DNA of 64,000 bases. It comes from Chitinimonas sp036961565 (GTDB lineage: Bacteria; Pseudomonadota; Gammaproteobacteria; Burkholderiales; Chitinimonadaceae). Where the stretch lies: positions 186,001-250,000 of the forward strand of contig NZ_JBAMDD010000003.1 in the NCBI RefSeq assembly GCF_036961565.1, given 5' to 3'. Positions 43,367 to 52,833 of this stretch are shown piece by piece (the first letter of the stretch is position 1; each line of letters opens with the position of its first letter). A program made the translations under genes and the position numbers. Below the pieces are notes generated by a model, which saw only the letters and a list, made by a program, of their open reading frames with translations, was not told the origin of the DNA and did not search any database.

Positions 43367-44911
43367 TTACTTTCCTGATGCCTGCTTGATTGTCAGCGTG
43401 TAGCTGGCATCACGGTAGCCATCGACCATCAGGTAGACGTCGCCACTGTAGCCGGCTGGGCTGCTGCAGCTTTCCTCGCTGTCACCACGGTAAGGGCGGC
43501 AGTCCCATTCCATCTTGGTCGGGGCGCTACCAGCACGCAGGTAGATATCCGCATCACCCTGGCCGGTGAGCTGGGCGGTCAGCCTGGCACCTGCGGTAAG
43601 GCGATAAGGGCCGTAGGCCAGGTTTTGGCCTTGCTTCAGCGAGCCGGTCTGGGTCTCGGTCTGGCCGCCGCCGTTGCCGGGGCCGCTGGCATCGCTACCA
43701 AGCTCTACAGCGTAGGCGGTGGCGAGTTGGGCGAACTTGAGCGCGTGTTGTGCCTGGTTGCCCATATTCTCGAAAGTGTCTTCGGCGGTATGGATGCGCT
43801 TGTTCATGCCGCTGAAGCTGGCCTCAAATGGCATCGATGCGGGATAGCCTTGTGCTGTCCAGGAGGCGTGATCCGAGCAGCCATAGCCACATTTGTCCTG
43901 GCCTACCTTCAAGTTGGGCAGGTAGGTCTTGATCAGGTCGGCCAGGAAGGTGTTTTGCGCTGCGTCGGTGTAGTCGGTGTAGAGGTAGATGTCGCTATCC
44001 GAGCCCTTGTAGTTGGTCATGTCCAGCTGCATGACACCTACCACATTGGTGTTCTGGGATTTGAAGCGCTGGGCGATATCCTTGGAGCCGCGCAGGCCGC
44101 CTTCTTCGGCGGCATAGCCGATGAACTTGATGGTGCGGTCGGGTTTGTAGCCCTGGGCGATCAGCACGCGCAGGGCTTCGGTCATGCTGGCGATGCCCGA
44201 TGCATCATCATCAGCGCCGGGGGCGCGGGTGTCCTCGCCCATGGTGCCCTTGTGGATCGAATCGAGGTGGCCGCCGATGACGATGACTTCTGCCGGCTTG
44301 GTCTGGCCCTTGATGGTGATCATGACAGACTTCTGCGGGTAGTCCGCATGGGTGATCTGCTCGGCGACGATGTCGTTACGGCCTTTTGCCAGGCCCTGCC
44401 AGTGCTTGAGCAGCCAGTCGGATGCCGCGACGCCATGACGGCTCTTGAAGTGGCGGTTGGTGAAGGCCGACAGGGTGACAATGGTGCTGGCGATATGGCT
44501 TTCCTGCAGCATGGGCAGCAGGGGCTGGACCTGGGCTTGATTGTCGATGGCATAGCTGGGACGGGTGATGGCGGCAGCTTGTACCGGCTGCAAGGCGCGC
44601 AGTGCGTCGGCGTAGCTATTGTGGGCGATGAAACCGCCGCAGCGGTGCAGCTCCTCATGCACGGCTTCGGACAGCGAGTGCAGGCTGGATTCTTCAACTT
44701 CGACAACGTGTACCTGCTCGGCAAACAGGCCTTGATCGCCACGGCCGGCAGAGATGGTGCGTGATTGCTTGGCGATGCTTTGCGGGGCCACGCGTTGCAA
44801 CTGGGCGTAGGCGTCGTCGCCTACGGTGATCCAGATCTTCTTGGCGGGGGCGGCTTGGGCTGTGTTGAGAAAGGCTAAGGTCAGCAGGGATGCGAGCAAG
44901 GTGTGACGCAC
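43367..44911 (-). CDS. Secreted M28 zinc aminopeptidase with C-terminal PPC domain
   Basis: A 514-residue secreted leucyl-type aminopeptidase, similar in plan to the Vibrio/Aeromonas enzymes. Signal peptide (RHTLLASLLTLAFLNTAQA) and propeptide (about 20-190) precede the M28 domain. Two-zinc ligands are visible in IGGHLDSIH, GADDDASGIASM, YAAEEGGLRGS, MQLDMTNYKG and YGCSDHASW. The last 100 residues form a bacterial pre-peptidase C-terminal (PPC) domain (GDADIYLRAG), usually trimmed after export. GTG 44911 is chosen because GGAG lies six bases before it; ATG 44923 is an alternative. Confidence 0.92.
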   Translation of the reverse strand: MRHTLLASLLTLAFLNTAQAAPAKKIWITVGDDAYAQLQRVAPQSIAKQSRTISAGRGDQGLFAEQVHVVEVEESSLHSLSEAVHEELHRCGGFIAHNSYADALRALQPVQAAAITRPSYAIDNQAQVQPLLPMLQESHIASTIVTLSAFTNRHFKSRHGVAASDWLLKHWQGLAKGRNDIVAEQITHADYPQKSVMITIKGQTKPAEVIVIGGHLDSIHKGTMGEDTRAPGADDDASGIASMTEALRVLIAQGYKPDRTIKFIGYAAEEGGLRGSKDIAQRFKSQNTNVVGVMQLDMTNYKGSDSDIYLYTDYTDAAQNTFLADLIKTYLPNLKVGQDKCGYGCSDHASWTAQGYPASMPFEASFSGMNKRIHTAEDTFENMGNQAQHALKFAQLATAYAVELGSDASGPGNGGGQTETQTGSLKQGQNLAYGPYRLTAGARLTAQLTGQGDADIYLRAGSAPTKMEWDCRPYRGDSEESCSSPAGYSGDVYLMVDGYRDASYTLTIKQASGK

Positions 44912-45115
44912 GAGGTTCTCCATCTGTATTTTGGGTCCACTGTCGGGGCGCAAAGGGGTTTGCGTGGGCGAGGAGACTATCATGACAAATGAATAACCGC
45001 ACTTAAGCCAGCCTTAGTGCTTGGTTAAGCAAGGCCGGTGTGTGGTGGGTGGGACACGGTTTCCGGCCTTGAGTAGTGCGTTTGCATGGCAATTATTGCT
45101 GATTGAATGATTATG

Positions 45116-46009
45116 TCATATTGCCTTGTGGCGTGCGGCCCATAATGCTGACAGGACGATAAGGGCGCCGCCTAGCCTGGCGATGGGGCTGAGTGTCTCG
45201 CCCAGCCAGAAGACGGCGAACAGGGCGCCGAAGACGGGCTCGCTGCCAGTGAGGAGGCTTACCCGTGTGGGGGAGCTGTGGCGCAAGGCCCAGTTCTGGG
45301 CGAAAAAGGCAAAGATGGTGCAGCCCAGCACCAGGTAAGCCGTTGCCAGCCAGAAGCCAGAATCCACAGGCATGGCCGGTAGGCCTTGTGGGCTCAGCCA
45401 AGCCAGGAGCAGGCTGCCACAGCCTATGATGCCCGCCTGCACTGCGGTCAGTGCCAGCGGGGCGACCTGGCGGCCCTGGGTGAGCTTGCTGGTGAGGCAG
45501 ACCGTGATGGCGCGCAGCAAGGCTGCGCCCAGCATCAATAGATCGCCCAGGCCGAAGCGAGCCTCCAGGCCTCCGCCCAGCAGCAGGGCGCCCAGCAGGG
45601 AGACACCGGCGAAGACAAAGGCCGGTGTCGCTGGCCGGCGGTGCAGCAACCACCACTCCACGAAGGGTGTCATGACGATGCACAGGCTGATCAGGAAGGC
45701 GGCATTGGCGGCCTGGGTCATGGCGACGCCGAAGGTCTCGCAGATAAAGATACCCAGCATCAGGCCGCCCAGTGGCAAGCCAGCCAGCAGCGCATCGCGC
45801 CGTGCTGGTGCGCTGATGTTCAGCAGCGTGGGAGCCAGCAGGGCAAAGGTCAGCAGGAAGCGTATGGCCAGGAAGCCCAATACGGGATAGTAGTTGAGGG
45901 CGCCTTTGGCTATGCCATAGCTGGTACCCCAGACCATGGCGACCAGAAGCAGAAGGAGATCGGACAGACGCAGCAATCCGGCGGGGTGGGGAAGGGTAAG
46001 TGAGGACAT
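45116..46009 (-). CDS. EamA/DMT-superfamily transporter
   Basis: A 297-residue inner-membrane exporter of the drug/metabolite transporter superfamily with ten hydrophobic helices in two EamA repeats (LLLLLVAMVWGTSYGIAKGA opens the first; LLMLGAALLRAITVCLTSKL opens the second). The end of repeat two, LLTGSEPVFGALFAVFWLGE, is the classic EamA signature. The substrate is unknown (amino acids or metabolites in relatives). The open frame extends 80 codons upstream, but ATG 46009 is the natural start. It is divergent from a LysR gene that probably controls it. Confidence 0.9.
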   Translation of the reverse strand: MSSLTLPHPAGLLRLSDLLLLLVAMVWGTSYGIAKGALNYYPVLGFLAIRFLLTFALLAPTLLNISAPARRDALLAGLPLGGLMLGIFICETFGVAMTQAANAAFLISLCIVMTPFVEWWLLHRRPATPAFVFAGVSLLGALLLGGGLEARFGLGDLLMLGAALLRAITVCLTSKLTQGRQVAPLALTAVQAGIIGCGSLLLAWLSPQGLPAMPVDSGFWLATAYLVLGCTIFAFFAQNWALRHSSPTRVSLLTGSEPVFGALFAVFWLGETLSPIARLGGALIVLSALWAARHKAI

Positions 46010-46036
46010 GGCGTCAGCCTGGAGTGAGCGATGCCG

Positions 46037-46068
46037 GATTATCAATTTACCCGTGTGAGATGATAATC
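46037..46068. promoter_or_regulatory. Inverted repeat GATTATCA-N16-TGATAATC in the EamA/LysR divergent region
   Basis: Eight-base perfect arms lie in the 87-bp gap between the two start codons. Position and symmetry suit a LysR regulator controlling both its own gene and the transporter. The arms also contain TTATCA and GATAAT, -10-like on each strand. Confidence 0.5.
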
Positions 46069-46096
46069 TGCCGCATTGGAACAGGATTTGTGCGCA

Positions 46097-47044
46097 ATGA
46101 GAACAAATGAGGAGTTTGAAAGCCTGCCTGAGATGGCGGTGTTCGCCAGGGTGGTGGAAGCAGGTAGTTTTTCGGCTGCGGCCAGACAGCTGGGGCTGAC
46201 GCCCTCGGCGGTCAGCCGTTTGATAGCCAGGCTGGAAGCGCGCCTGCAACTACGGCTACTGGAACGGACCACCCGGCAGCTGCGTCTGACCGAGGCGGGC
46301 GAGGCAGCCTTGGCCTGTAGCCAGGACATGCTGGCTGCGGCTGATGGGGTTTTGGCTTTGAAGGATGCCTACGCTGCAGCCCCCAGGGGATTGATACGGA
46401 TCAGTGTGCCCAAGGCGGTGGGGCGGCAGGTGGTGCATCCGTTGATGGCCGAATTCCTGCGCCGCTATCCGGAGGTTGATGTGCAGCTGGTGGTGACGGA
46501 TCGGACCGTGGATCTGTTTGCCGAATCAGTAGAACTTGCCATACGCATGACGGATAACCCGCCACCCGGGCTGGCCGGCAGGCCATTGATGACGATCAGC
46601 CATATGCTGTGCGCCAGCCCCGACTACCTGGTGGCGCATGGTACGCCTGCGCACCCCAGGGAGCTGGCTGAGCATAGTTGCTTGTACCTGGGGGAGGATG
46701 AGCGCGACCGGCACTGGCGATTCCGGCAGGGTAGCGAGCTGTGTACTGTGGCGGTGCGTGGCCGCTATGTGGCCAATCACAGTGAGATGCGGCTGGAAGG
46801 GGCATTGGCGGGTTTGGGTATTGCCAGCCTGCCCGCATTTGCGGCCACCGCCGCCCTGGCACAAGGCCGGCTGCAGGTGGTTCTGCCAGACTGGGAGCAC
46901 CTGACGGCGTATGCCGGGACGGCCTGGGTGCTGTACCCGTCCAACCGCTTTGTACCACCCAAGCTAAGGGTGATGATTGATTTTCTGGTGGCGCAATTGG
47001 GCGGTGATCTGCAAAGGCAGCAGGTAAAAAAACACCCCGCTTGA
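46097..47044 (+). CDS. LysR-family regulator next to EamA transporter
   Basis: A 315-residue LysR regulator of the common AaeR/DmlR-like (CrgA) group. The HTH reads FARVVEAGSFSAAARQLGLT and SAVSRLIARLEARLQLRLLER; the effector domain contains VELAIRMTDNPPPGLAG and LGIASLPAFAA. ATG 46097 is preferred over an in-frame TTG at 46076. The last codons (KKHPA and stop) also encode the terminator hairpin of the convergent porin gene. Its most likely target is the divergent EamA transporter. Confidence 0.92.
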   Translation: MRTNEEFESLPEMAVFARVVEAGSFSAAARQLGLTPSAVSRLIARLEARLQLRLLERTTRQLRLTEAGEAALACSQDMLAAADGVLALKDAYAAAPRGLIRISVPKAVGRQVVHPLMAEFLRRYPEVDVQLVVTDRTVDLFAESVELAIRMTDNPPPGLAGRPLMTISHMLCASPDYLVAHGTPAHPRELAEHSCLYLGEDERDRHWRFRQGSELCTVAVRGRYVANHSEMRLEGALAGLGIASLPAFAATAALAQGRLQVVLPDWEHLTAYAGTAWVLYPSNRFVPPKLRVMIDFLVAQLGGDLQRQQVKKHPA

Positions 47045-47055
47045 GCGAGGTGTTT
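47027..47055 (-). terminator. Terminator of the porin gene, overlapping the LysR 3' end
   Basis: On the reverse strand AAAACACC(T)CGC pairs with GCG(G)GGTGTTTT around a four-base loop, followed by TTTTTTT. In the other direction the stem ends GGTGTTTTCG, so it can stop both convergent transcripts. It covers the last five codons and stop of the LysR gene. Confidence 0.85.
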
Positions 47056-47094
47056 TCGGCAGCGTCGGCTTGCGCCGATGAAGCGGGGTAGGGC

Positions 47095-48141
47095 TTAGAA
47101 CAGATGGATGATGCCAGTGGTCCAGGCGCTGTTGTTGCGCTTGGTGCCGACGGCGCCACCTTGGCCAGCCGAGGTTTCCAGCAGCGAGACGTTGTTCTTC
47201 TCGTTGGTGGCGCGGCTGAATTCGGTGTAAACGATGGTGCGCTTGGACACGGCGTAGTCCACGCCCAGGGCCAGGTAGTTGCCGCCGGAGTTATCTACAC
47301 CGTCCAGATCGCCCACGTGGGTGTAGCCGATACGGGCGGTAGCATTGCCGAAAGGCTGGCTGACCACACCGATGATGGTGTCACGGTCGGTATCGACTGG
47401 GCCCAGGCTGAAGTTGGACTGACGATAGGCCAGCTTGAAGTTGGTACCAGCTGGCAGGGTGTAGCCTGCGCCCAGCAGGTAGTTCTTGATGCGGGCGCCG
47501 TCCATGACAGGCTTGGTGCCATCTGCAACGATAGGAGCCAGATCGCGCTGCGACTCAAAGGCGCCGATCAGTTGCAGCGAGCCCACGTTGTACTCCAGCG
47601 AGCCGATCAGGGCCGAGGGGGTCACGTTGTTGGTCTTGCCTTCCATGTCGCCGTACTGCAGCTTACCAACGAAGCCACCCAGGTTGGGGGTTTCGTAGGC
47701 GATGTTGTTGCTGGAGCGGTAGTAGACGCCATCGATCAACAGGCTGTTGATCATGGTGGAGTTACCGTTGAAGCCGTCGAAGTTCTCTTGGGCCAGGTCG
47801 AAGTAGGTCTTGCCGCGACCCAGCTTGACGGTACCGAAGTCGCCCTTCAGGCCAAGCCAGCCTTCGCGGTTGGCGAAGCCGCTTGCGCTGGCGTCGTCAA
47901 GGCGAACCTTGCTTTCGATCTTGAAGAAAGCGCTCAGGCCGTTGCCCAGGTCTTCTTCGCCCTTGAAGCCGATGCGCGAACCGGTGTCTTCGATGATGGT
48001 CTTGGTGACGTCGTCGTTGTTGACGATGCTGACGCCGGCTTGGGCGATACCGTAAACGGTAACGTTGGCGTTGTCGGCGTGAACCAGTACGGGAGCAGCA
48101 AACAGACCAGCAACCAGTGCAGCGATGCGAGCGTATTTCAT
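47095..48141 (-). CDS. Betaproteobacterial general porin
   Basis: A 348-residue outer-membrane porin of the Gram-negative porin (Porin_4/OmpC-like) family, forming trimeric water-filled channels. A signal peptide (MKYARIAALVAGLFAAPVLVHA) precedes NVTVYGIAQAGVSIV as strand one, and GSRIGFKGEEDLGNGLSAFF is the usual second-strand signature. The C-terminal strand ends in IIHLF, with the terminal Phe needed for BAM recognition. AAGGAA precedes ATG 48141. Strong, single-gene unit with a terminator. Confidence 0.95.
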   Translation of the reverse strand: MKYARIAALVAGLFAAPVLVHADNANVTVYGIAQAGVSIVNNDDVTKTIIEDTGSRIGFKGEEDLGNGLSAFFKIESKVRLDDASASGFANREGWLGLKGDFGTVKLGRGKTYFDLAQENFDGFNGNSTMINSLLIDGVYYRSSNNIAYETPNLGGFVGKLQYGDMEGKTNNVTPSALIGSLEYNVGSLQLIGAFESQRDLAPIVADGTKPVMDGARIKNYLLGAGYTLPAGTNFKLAYRQSNFSLGPVDTDRDTIIGVVSQPFGNATARIGYTHVGDLDGVDNSGGNYLALGVDYAVSKRTIVYTEFSRATNEKNNVSLLETSAGQGGAVGTKRNNSAWTTGIIHLF

Positions 48142-48358
48142 GCGGGATTTCCTTTTCTTCTAAGTTAGGCCAAGGGCGAATAGCACACCCGTGGCAGGCG
48201 AACGCATTGTGATGAGAGTGGCGGATAAATGCATTAGGGAAAACGGTTAGGGAACTATTTCACCTTACAGCCTAAACACACTGGTCGGTATGTCTACTTT
48301 CTTAATTTAAACAATGCGTTGCGACTGTATTTATATCTGGATTTGGCGCGTTTAATAA

Positions 48359-48387
48359 AAAGGCCGGTAATAATATTACCGGCCTTT
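48359..48387 (-). terminator. Terminator of the ispH cluster
   Basis: A 13-bp perfect stem (AAAGGCCGGTAAT with ATTACCGGCCTTT) around a three-base loop. On the reverse strand it is followed by TTATTAAAC, giving a U-rich tail. It lies about 70 bases after the ispH stop. Confidence 0.85.
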
Positions 48388-48404
48388 GTAGCGTCCGCGC
48401 TACA
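48387..48404. repeat. Hairpin TGTAGCG-TCCG-CGCTACA
   Basis: A perfect 7-bp stem directly beside the ispH terminator, in the 318-base gene-free region between porin and ispH. It resembles the GTAG/CTAC palindrome before ahpC. The rest of that region is AT-rich porin leader in which I see no further gene. Confidence 0.4.
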
Positions 48405-48459
48405 GCTACATTAGATAGTTGACAGCGTATACAGGGGGTGAATATCAGTAATTCACTAT

Positions 48460-49395
48460 TTATTGGGCATTCAATCCCTTGGGTAAAGAGAATACAATGC
48501 CTTCAATCGTGCCTTCCATTTCCTCTACCGATTGAGCGCCGAATTCCTGAATACGGGCAATGACTTCCTTGACCAGTATTTCCGGTGCTGACGCGCCAGC
48601 GGAGACGCCGACGCGGGCCTTGCCGGTAAACCAGGCTGCCTGCAATTCGCTGGCATTGTCGACCAGATAGGCATCAAGGCCGGCGTTGGCCGCCACTTCG
48701 CGCAGGCGGTTGGAGTTGGAGCTATTGGTGGAACCGACCACCACCACTACATCGGCCTGGCTGGAGAGCTTCTTGACGGCATCCTGGCGATTTTGGGTGG
48801 CGTAGCAGATATCGTCCTTCTTGGGGCCGACGATGGCAGGGAAGCGTTGCTTGAGTGCATCCACCACCACGGCGGCGTCATCCACGCTCAGGGTGGTCTG
48901 GGTGACGTAGGCCAGCCGGCTTTCGTCCTGCACGGCCAGCCTGCCCACATCGGCAGCGTCTTCGACCAGGTACATGCCGCCTTGGGACTGCCCCATGGTG
49001 CCCTCGACCTCGGGGTGGCCCTTGTGGCCGATCATGATGATCTCGAAGCCTGTCTCTCGCAGCTTCTTGACCTCCATATGTACCTTGGTCACCAGTGGGC
49101 AGGTGGCATCAAACACCTTGAGGCCACGTGATTCTGCTTCGCGGCGTACTGCCTGGGATACCCCGTGGGCAGAGAAGATCAGGGTGGCGCCAGCAGGCAC
49201 GTCGTCCAGCTCTTCGATGAAGATGGCGCCTTTCTGCTTGAGGTCTTCCACCACGAACTTGTTGTGCACCACTTCATGGCGGACGTAGATGGGGGCGCCG
49301 AACTGATCCAGCGCGCGCTCGACGATGGCGATGGCGCGGTCTACGCCAGCGCAGAAGCCACGTGGGTTGGCGAGTACGATTTGCATGATGGTCAT
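48460..49395 (-). CDS. ispH: 4-hydroxy-3-methylbut-2-enyl diphosphate reductase
   Basis: A 311-residue IspH/LytB, the last enzyme of the MEP isoprenoid pathway, making IPP and DMAPP. The three iron-sulfur cysteines are visible in NPRGFCAGVDRA, FDATCPLVTKVH and DDICYATQNRQ. Active-site histidines lie in YVRHEVVHN, SAHGVSQA and GHKGHPEVEGTMGQ. AGGA lies seven bases before ATG 49395, so the start MTIMQIV is used. It is the last gene of ribF-ileS-lspA-ispH and starts 16 bases after lspA. Confidence 0.97.
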   Translation of the reverse strand: MTIMQIVLANPRGFCAGVDRAIAIVERALDQFGAPIYVRHEVVHNKFVVEDLKQKGAIFIEELDDVPAGATLIFSAHGVSQAVRREAESRGLKVFDATCPLVTKVHMEVKKLRETGFEIIMIGHKGHPEVEGTMGQSQGGMYLVEDAADVGRLAVQDESRLAYVTQTTLSVDDAAVVVDALKQRFPAIVGPKKDDICYATQNRQDAVKKLSSQADVVVVVGSTNSSNSNRLREVAANAGLDAYLVDNASELQAAWFTGKARVGVSAGASAPEILVKEVIARIQEFGAQSVEEMEGTIEGIVFSLPKGLNAQ

Positions 49396-49411
49396 GGCAA
49401 TTCCTGTTTGA

Positions 49412-49894
49412 TCAGGTGGTCTGGTCGGCCGGCTTCTTGAAACTGTCCAACACCATCAATACGGCGCCGACGCAGATGGCGGAGTCGGCGATATTGAAGG
49501 CGGGCCAGTGGCTGGTGCCCCAGTAGACATCGAGGAAATCGATGACGTGGCCGTAGAGCAGGCGGTCTATCAGATTGCCTACGGCGCCACCGAGAATGAG
49601 CGACAGCGCCAGGGCAAAGCGGGTTTCGCCATGGTGCTTGCGCAGCATGGCAACAATGGCAACCGAGACGACCAGCGCCAGCAAGGTGAAGAAATGCCGC
49701 TGCCAGCCCCCGGCGGTGGCCAGGAAGCTGAAGGCGGCGCCCTTGTTGTAGGTCAGGACCAGGTTGAAGCCGTTGAAGATGGGCAGGACATCACCGAACT
49801 CGAAGGCCGACTCAATGGCCAGCTTGGTGGCCTGGTCTACCACCATGATGATGAAAGCCAGCAGCAGCCAGCGCGCCATGCCTTGCTTAAGCAT
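49412..49894 (-). CDS. lspA: Lipoprotein signal peptidase (SPase II)
   Basis: A 160-residue inner-membrane aspartyl peptidase that cuts prolipoproteins before the lipidated cysteine. Four helices are visible; the catalytic aspartates are in GNLIDRLLYG and FNIADSAI. NKGAAFSFL is the conserved periplasmic segment. ATG 49894 overlaps the last codons of ileS by eight bases and has GAGG nine bases upstream, giving translational coupling. A GH3 lipoprotein with a lipobox elsewhere in this window would be one of its substrates. Confidence 0.96.
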   Translation of the reverse strand: MLKQGMARWLLLAFIIMVVDQATKLAIESAFEFGDVLPIFNGFNLVLTYNKGAAFSFLATAGGWQRHFFTLLALVVSVAIVAMLRKHHGETRFALALSLILGGAVGNLIDRLLYGHVIDFLDVYWGTSHWPAFNIADSAICVGAVLMVLDSFKKPADQTT

Positions 49895-52757
49895 GCTTGC
49901 GTACCTCGCCCGAGCCAAACAGGTTGCTGATGCAGCGGCCGCAGAGGCTACCGTGCTCGGTGTGGCTGCCTACGTCGCTGCGATAGTGCCAGCAGCGCTC
50001 GCATTTTGCGGCCGTAGCGGGCGACACGCTGATACGGGTTTCGTCGCCGCTGACCAAGCTGAGGCTGGAGACGATGAGGATGAATTTCAGATCGTCGCCC
50101 AGTGCAGCCAGTAAGGGGTAGAGCTGGGCATCGGCGGTGATGGTCAGCTCGGCCTGCAGGCTGGAGCCGATATTGCCGGCTTCGCGCAGGACTTCCATCT
50201 CCTTCTTGGCCTGTGCCACTACGCTGCGCACGGCGGACCAATCGCGTGCCAGTGCTGCCGCATCGGCAGGTTGGGGCAGCGTGTACCAGGTGTGCAGCAG
50301 GGTGTTGTCGTCGCTATTGCCTTCCAGTGTGCTCCACACCTCGTCAGCCGTGAAGCTGAGTACCGGTGCCAGCAGCAGGGCAAGGCTGCGGGTGATGTGG
50401 TACAGGGCGGTCTGGGCAGAGCGGCGGGCAGGGCTGTTGGCGGCCGTGGTGTAGAGGCGATCCTTCAGGATGTCGAGGTAGAAGCCGCCCAGGTCGTCTG
50501 CACAATAGTGGTGGACGGACTGCATGGCCGTGTGGAAGCTGTAGCGGCCATAGTCGGCGGTGACGGCATCCTGGAACTGCTGTGCCATGACCAGTGCATA
50601 GCGATCCAGCGTCAGCATCTGGTCTACGGCGATGGCGTCGGTTGCGGCATTGAAGTCGCTGAGGTTGGCCAGCAGAAAGCGCAGGGTGTTGCGGGCGCGG
50701 CGGTAGCTGTCGGCCACGCGCTTGAGGATCTCGTCCGAGATGCTCATCTCGCCCGAATAGTCGGTACTGGCCGCCCACAGGCGCAGCATGTCGGCGCCAT
50801 ACTGGTCGATGACCTTTTGCGGCGCAACCACATTGCCCTTGGACTTGGACATCTTCTCGCCCTTGCCGTCCACCGTAAAGCCATGGGTCAGCAACTGCTT
50901 GTACGGGGCGCGGCCCTCGGTGGCGCAACCGGTCAGCAGGGACGACTGGAACCAGCCACGATGCTGGTCCGAGCCTTCCAGGTAGAGATCTGCCGGCCAG
51001 GCCAGTTCGGGCCGTTGGCGCAGCACGGCGAAGTGGGTGGAGCCGGAGTCGAACCACACGTCCAGGGTGTCGTTCAGCTTGTCGTAGTCCTTGGCCTCGT
51101 CGCCCAGCAGCTCAGCCGGGTCGAGCGCGAACCAGGCGTTGATGCCGCCGGTTTCCACGCGCTTGGCAACGGCTTCCAGCAACTCCAGCGAACGGGGGTG
51201 CAGATCACCGGTCACCTTGTGGGCAAAGAAGGTCATCGGTGTGCCCCAGTTGCGCTGGCGCGAGACGCACCAGTCCGGGCGGTTGTTGATCATGGACTCC
51301 AGCCGTGGGCGGCCCCAATCGGGGAAGAACTCGGTGTCATCGACCGCCTTCTGTGCCACGGCACGCAGCGCCTGGCCGGCGTGGCCGGGTTTTTCCATGC
51401 TGATGAACCACTGGGCGGTGGCACGGAAGATGATGGGGGTCTTGTGGCGCCAGCAGTGCGGGTAGCTGTGATTGAGGCGCACATTGGCCAGCAGCAATTC
51501 GCTGGCGGCCAGGTTGTCGATGATCAGCGGGTTGCCTTCCCACACTGACTTGCCTTCGAACAGGGCGACACCGGGTTTGAAGCGGCCGTCGTTACCCACC
51601 GGGTTCTCGTCGCTCAGGCCGTAATGCTGACCGACCAGCCAGTCGTCCAGGCCATGCGCGGGCGCGGTATGCACCAAGCCGGTACCGGCGTCAGTGGTGA
51701 CGTGGTTGCCCAGGATGATGAAGGATTCACGCTCATAGAAAGGGTGTTGCAGCTTCAGGTGTTCCAACTTGCTGCCATGGGCCTGCGCCACCACCTCGAC
51801 CGATTCAAAACCGTATCGCTTGATGGCGCTTTCGGCCAGTTCGCGTACCAGGATCAACAGGCCCTTGGGGGTTTCGACCAGGTCGTAGGTCAGTTCGGGG
51901 TGCACGCAAACTGCCCGGTTCGCCGGCAGCGTCCAGGGGGTTGTGGTCCAGATCACGGCATAGGCAGGCACGCCGGCAATGCGATCAGCAGGCAAGCCAA
52001 AGGCGGCAGCCAGGGCGGCGGTATCCTTTACCGGGAAGGCAACATCAATGGCGGGGCTGTTCTTGTCCTCGTACTCCACCTCGGCCTCGGCCAGCGAGGA
52101 GCCGCAATCGACGCACCAGTGCACCGGCTTCTGGCCCTTGACCAGATAGCCCTGGCGATGCACCTCGCCCAGGGTGCGGATGATGTTGGCCTCGGTCTCG
52201 AAGGCCATGGTCTTGTAGGGGTGCGCCCAGTCGCCAATCACCCCGAGGCGGACAAAGTCCTTCTTCTGGCGCTCGATCTGGATCTCGGCGTATTCGCGGC
52301 ACAGGGTGCGGACGAAATCGACCGGCAGGTGGGTGGCTTTTTCGTCCAGGCCGTTTTCCTTGCGGAAGGCCACGATCTTGGCGTGGATGGCCGGTGCGGC
52401 TTCGATGGCCTTCTTGTCACCCTTTACCAGCTTTTCGATCTGATGCTCGATAGGCAGGCCATGGCAATCCCAGCCCGGTACATAGGGCGCATCAAAACCC
52501 GACAGGGTCTTGGTCTTGACGATGATGTCCTTCAGCACCTTGTTGACGGCATGACCGATGTGGATATCGCCGTTGGCATAGGGGGGGCCATCGTGCAGGA
52601 TGAACTTGGGTCGGCCCTGGGCGGCTGCGCGGATACGCTGGTACAGCTTCTGGTCTTGCCAGCGCTGCAGAAAGCCGGGCTCGCGGCGTGCCAGATCGCC
52701 CCGCATGGGGAAGGGGGTATCCAGCAGGTTGACTGGGTATTTGCTTTGTTCGGACAT
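49887..52757 (-). CDS. ileS: Isoleucyl-tRNA synthetase
   Basis: A 956-residue class I synthetase charging tRNA-Ile. HIGH motif is GDIHIGHAVNK, the editing (CP1) domain has VIWTTTPWTLPANRAV, and the KMSKS loop is GEKMSKSKGNVV. The C-terminus has a zinc-binding domain with CERCWHY and CGRCISNLFG, as in the bacterial type. Length matches the E. coli enzyme (938) closely. It lies between ribF and lspA on one strand. Confidence 0.97.
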   Translation of the reverse strand: MSEQSKYPVNLLDTPFPMRGDLARREPGFLQRWQDQKLYQRIRAAAQGRPKFILHDGPPYANGDIHIGHAVNKVLKDIIVKTKTLSGFDAPYVPGWDCHGLPIEHQIEKLVKGDKKAIEAAPAIHAKIVAFRKENGLDEKATHLPVDFVRTLCREYAEIQIERQKKDFVRLGVIGDWAHPYKTMAFETEANIIRTLGEVHRQGYLVKGQKPVHWCVDCGSSLAEAEVEYEDKNSPAIDVAFPVKDTAALAAAFGLPADRIAGVPAYAVIWTTTPWTLPANRAVCVHPELTYDLVETPKGLLILVRELAESAIKRYGFESVEVVAQAHGSKLEHLKLQHPFYERESFIILGNHVTTDAGTGLVHTAPAHGLDDWLVGQHYGLSDENPVGNDGRFKPGVALFEGKSVWEGNPLIIDNLAASELLLANVRLNHSYPHCWRHKTPIIFRATAQWFISMEKPGHAGQALRAVAQKAVDDTEFFPDWGRPRLESMINNRPDWCVSRQRNWGTPMTFFAHKVTGDLHPRSLELLEAVAKRVETGGINAWFALDPAELLGDEAKDYDKLNDTLDVWFDSGSTHFAVLRQRPELAWPADLYLEGSDQHRGWFQSSLLTGCATEGRAPYKQLLTHGFTVDGKGEKMSKSKGNVVAPQKVIDQYGADMLRLWAASTDYSGEMSISDEILKRVADSYRRARNTLRFLLANLSDFNAATDAIAVDQMLTLDRYALVMAQQFQDAVTADYGRYSFHTAMQSVHHYCADDLGGFYLDILKDRLYTTAANSPARRSAQTALYHITRSLALLLAPVLSFTADEVWSTLEGNSDDNTLLHTWYTLPQPADAAALARDWSAVRSVVAQAKKEMEVLREAGNIGSSLQAELTITADAQLYPLLAALGDDLKFILIVSSLSLVSGDETRISVSPATAAKCERCWHYRSDVGSHTEHGSLCGRCISNLFGSGEVRKHA

Positions 52758-52833
52758 GGTGGTAACTCGATGAATTCAGTCTCTTGGCCGGCGCTTTGCG
52801 CCGATCAGCGTGATTCGTGCCGCCCCCGCCCGC

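Noticed and set aside
47104..48168. 354-codon plus-strand frame
   Set aside because: Antisense of the porin gene; valine/alanine/glycine-rich shadow with no protein features.
50271..51548. 425-codon plus-strand frame
   Set aside because: Antisense of ileS, which is complete with HIGH, KMSKS and zinc motifs.
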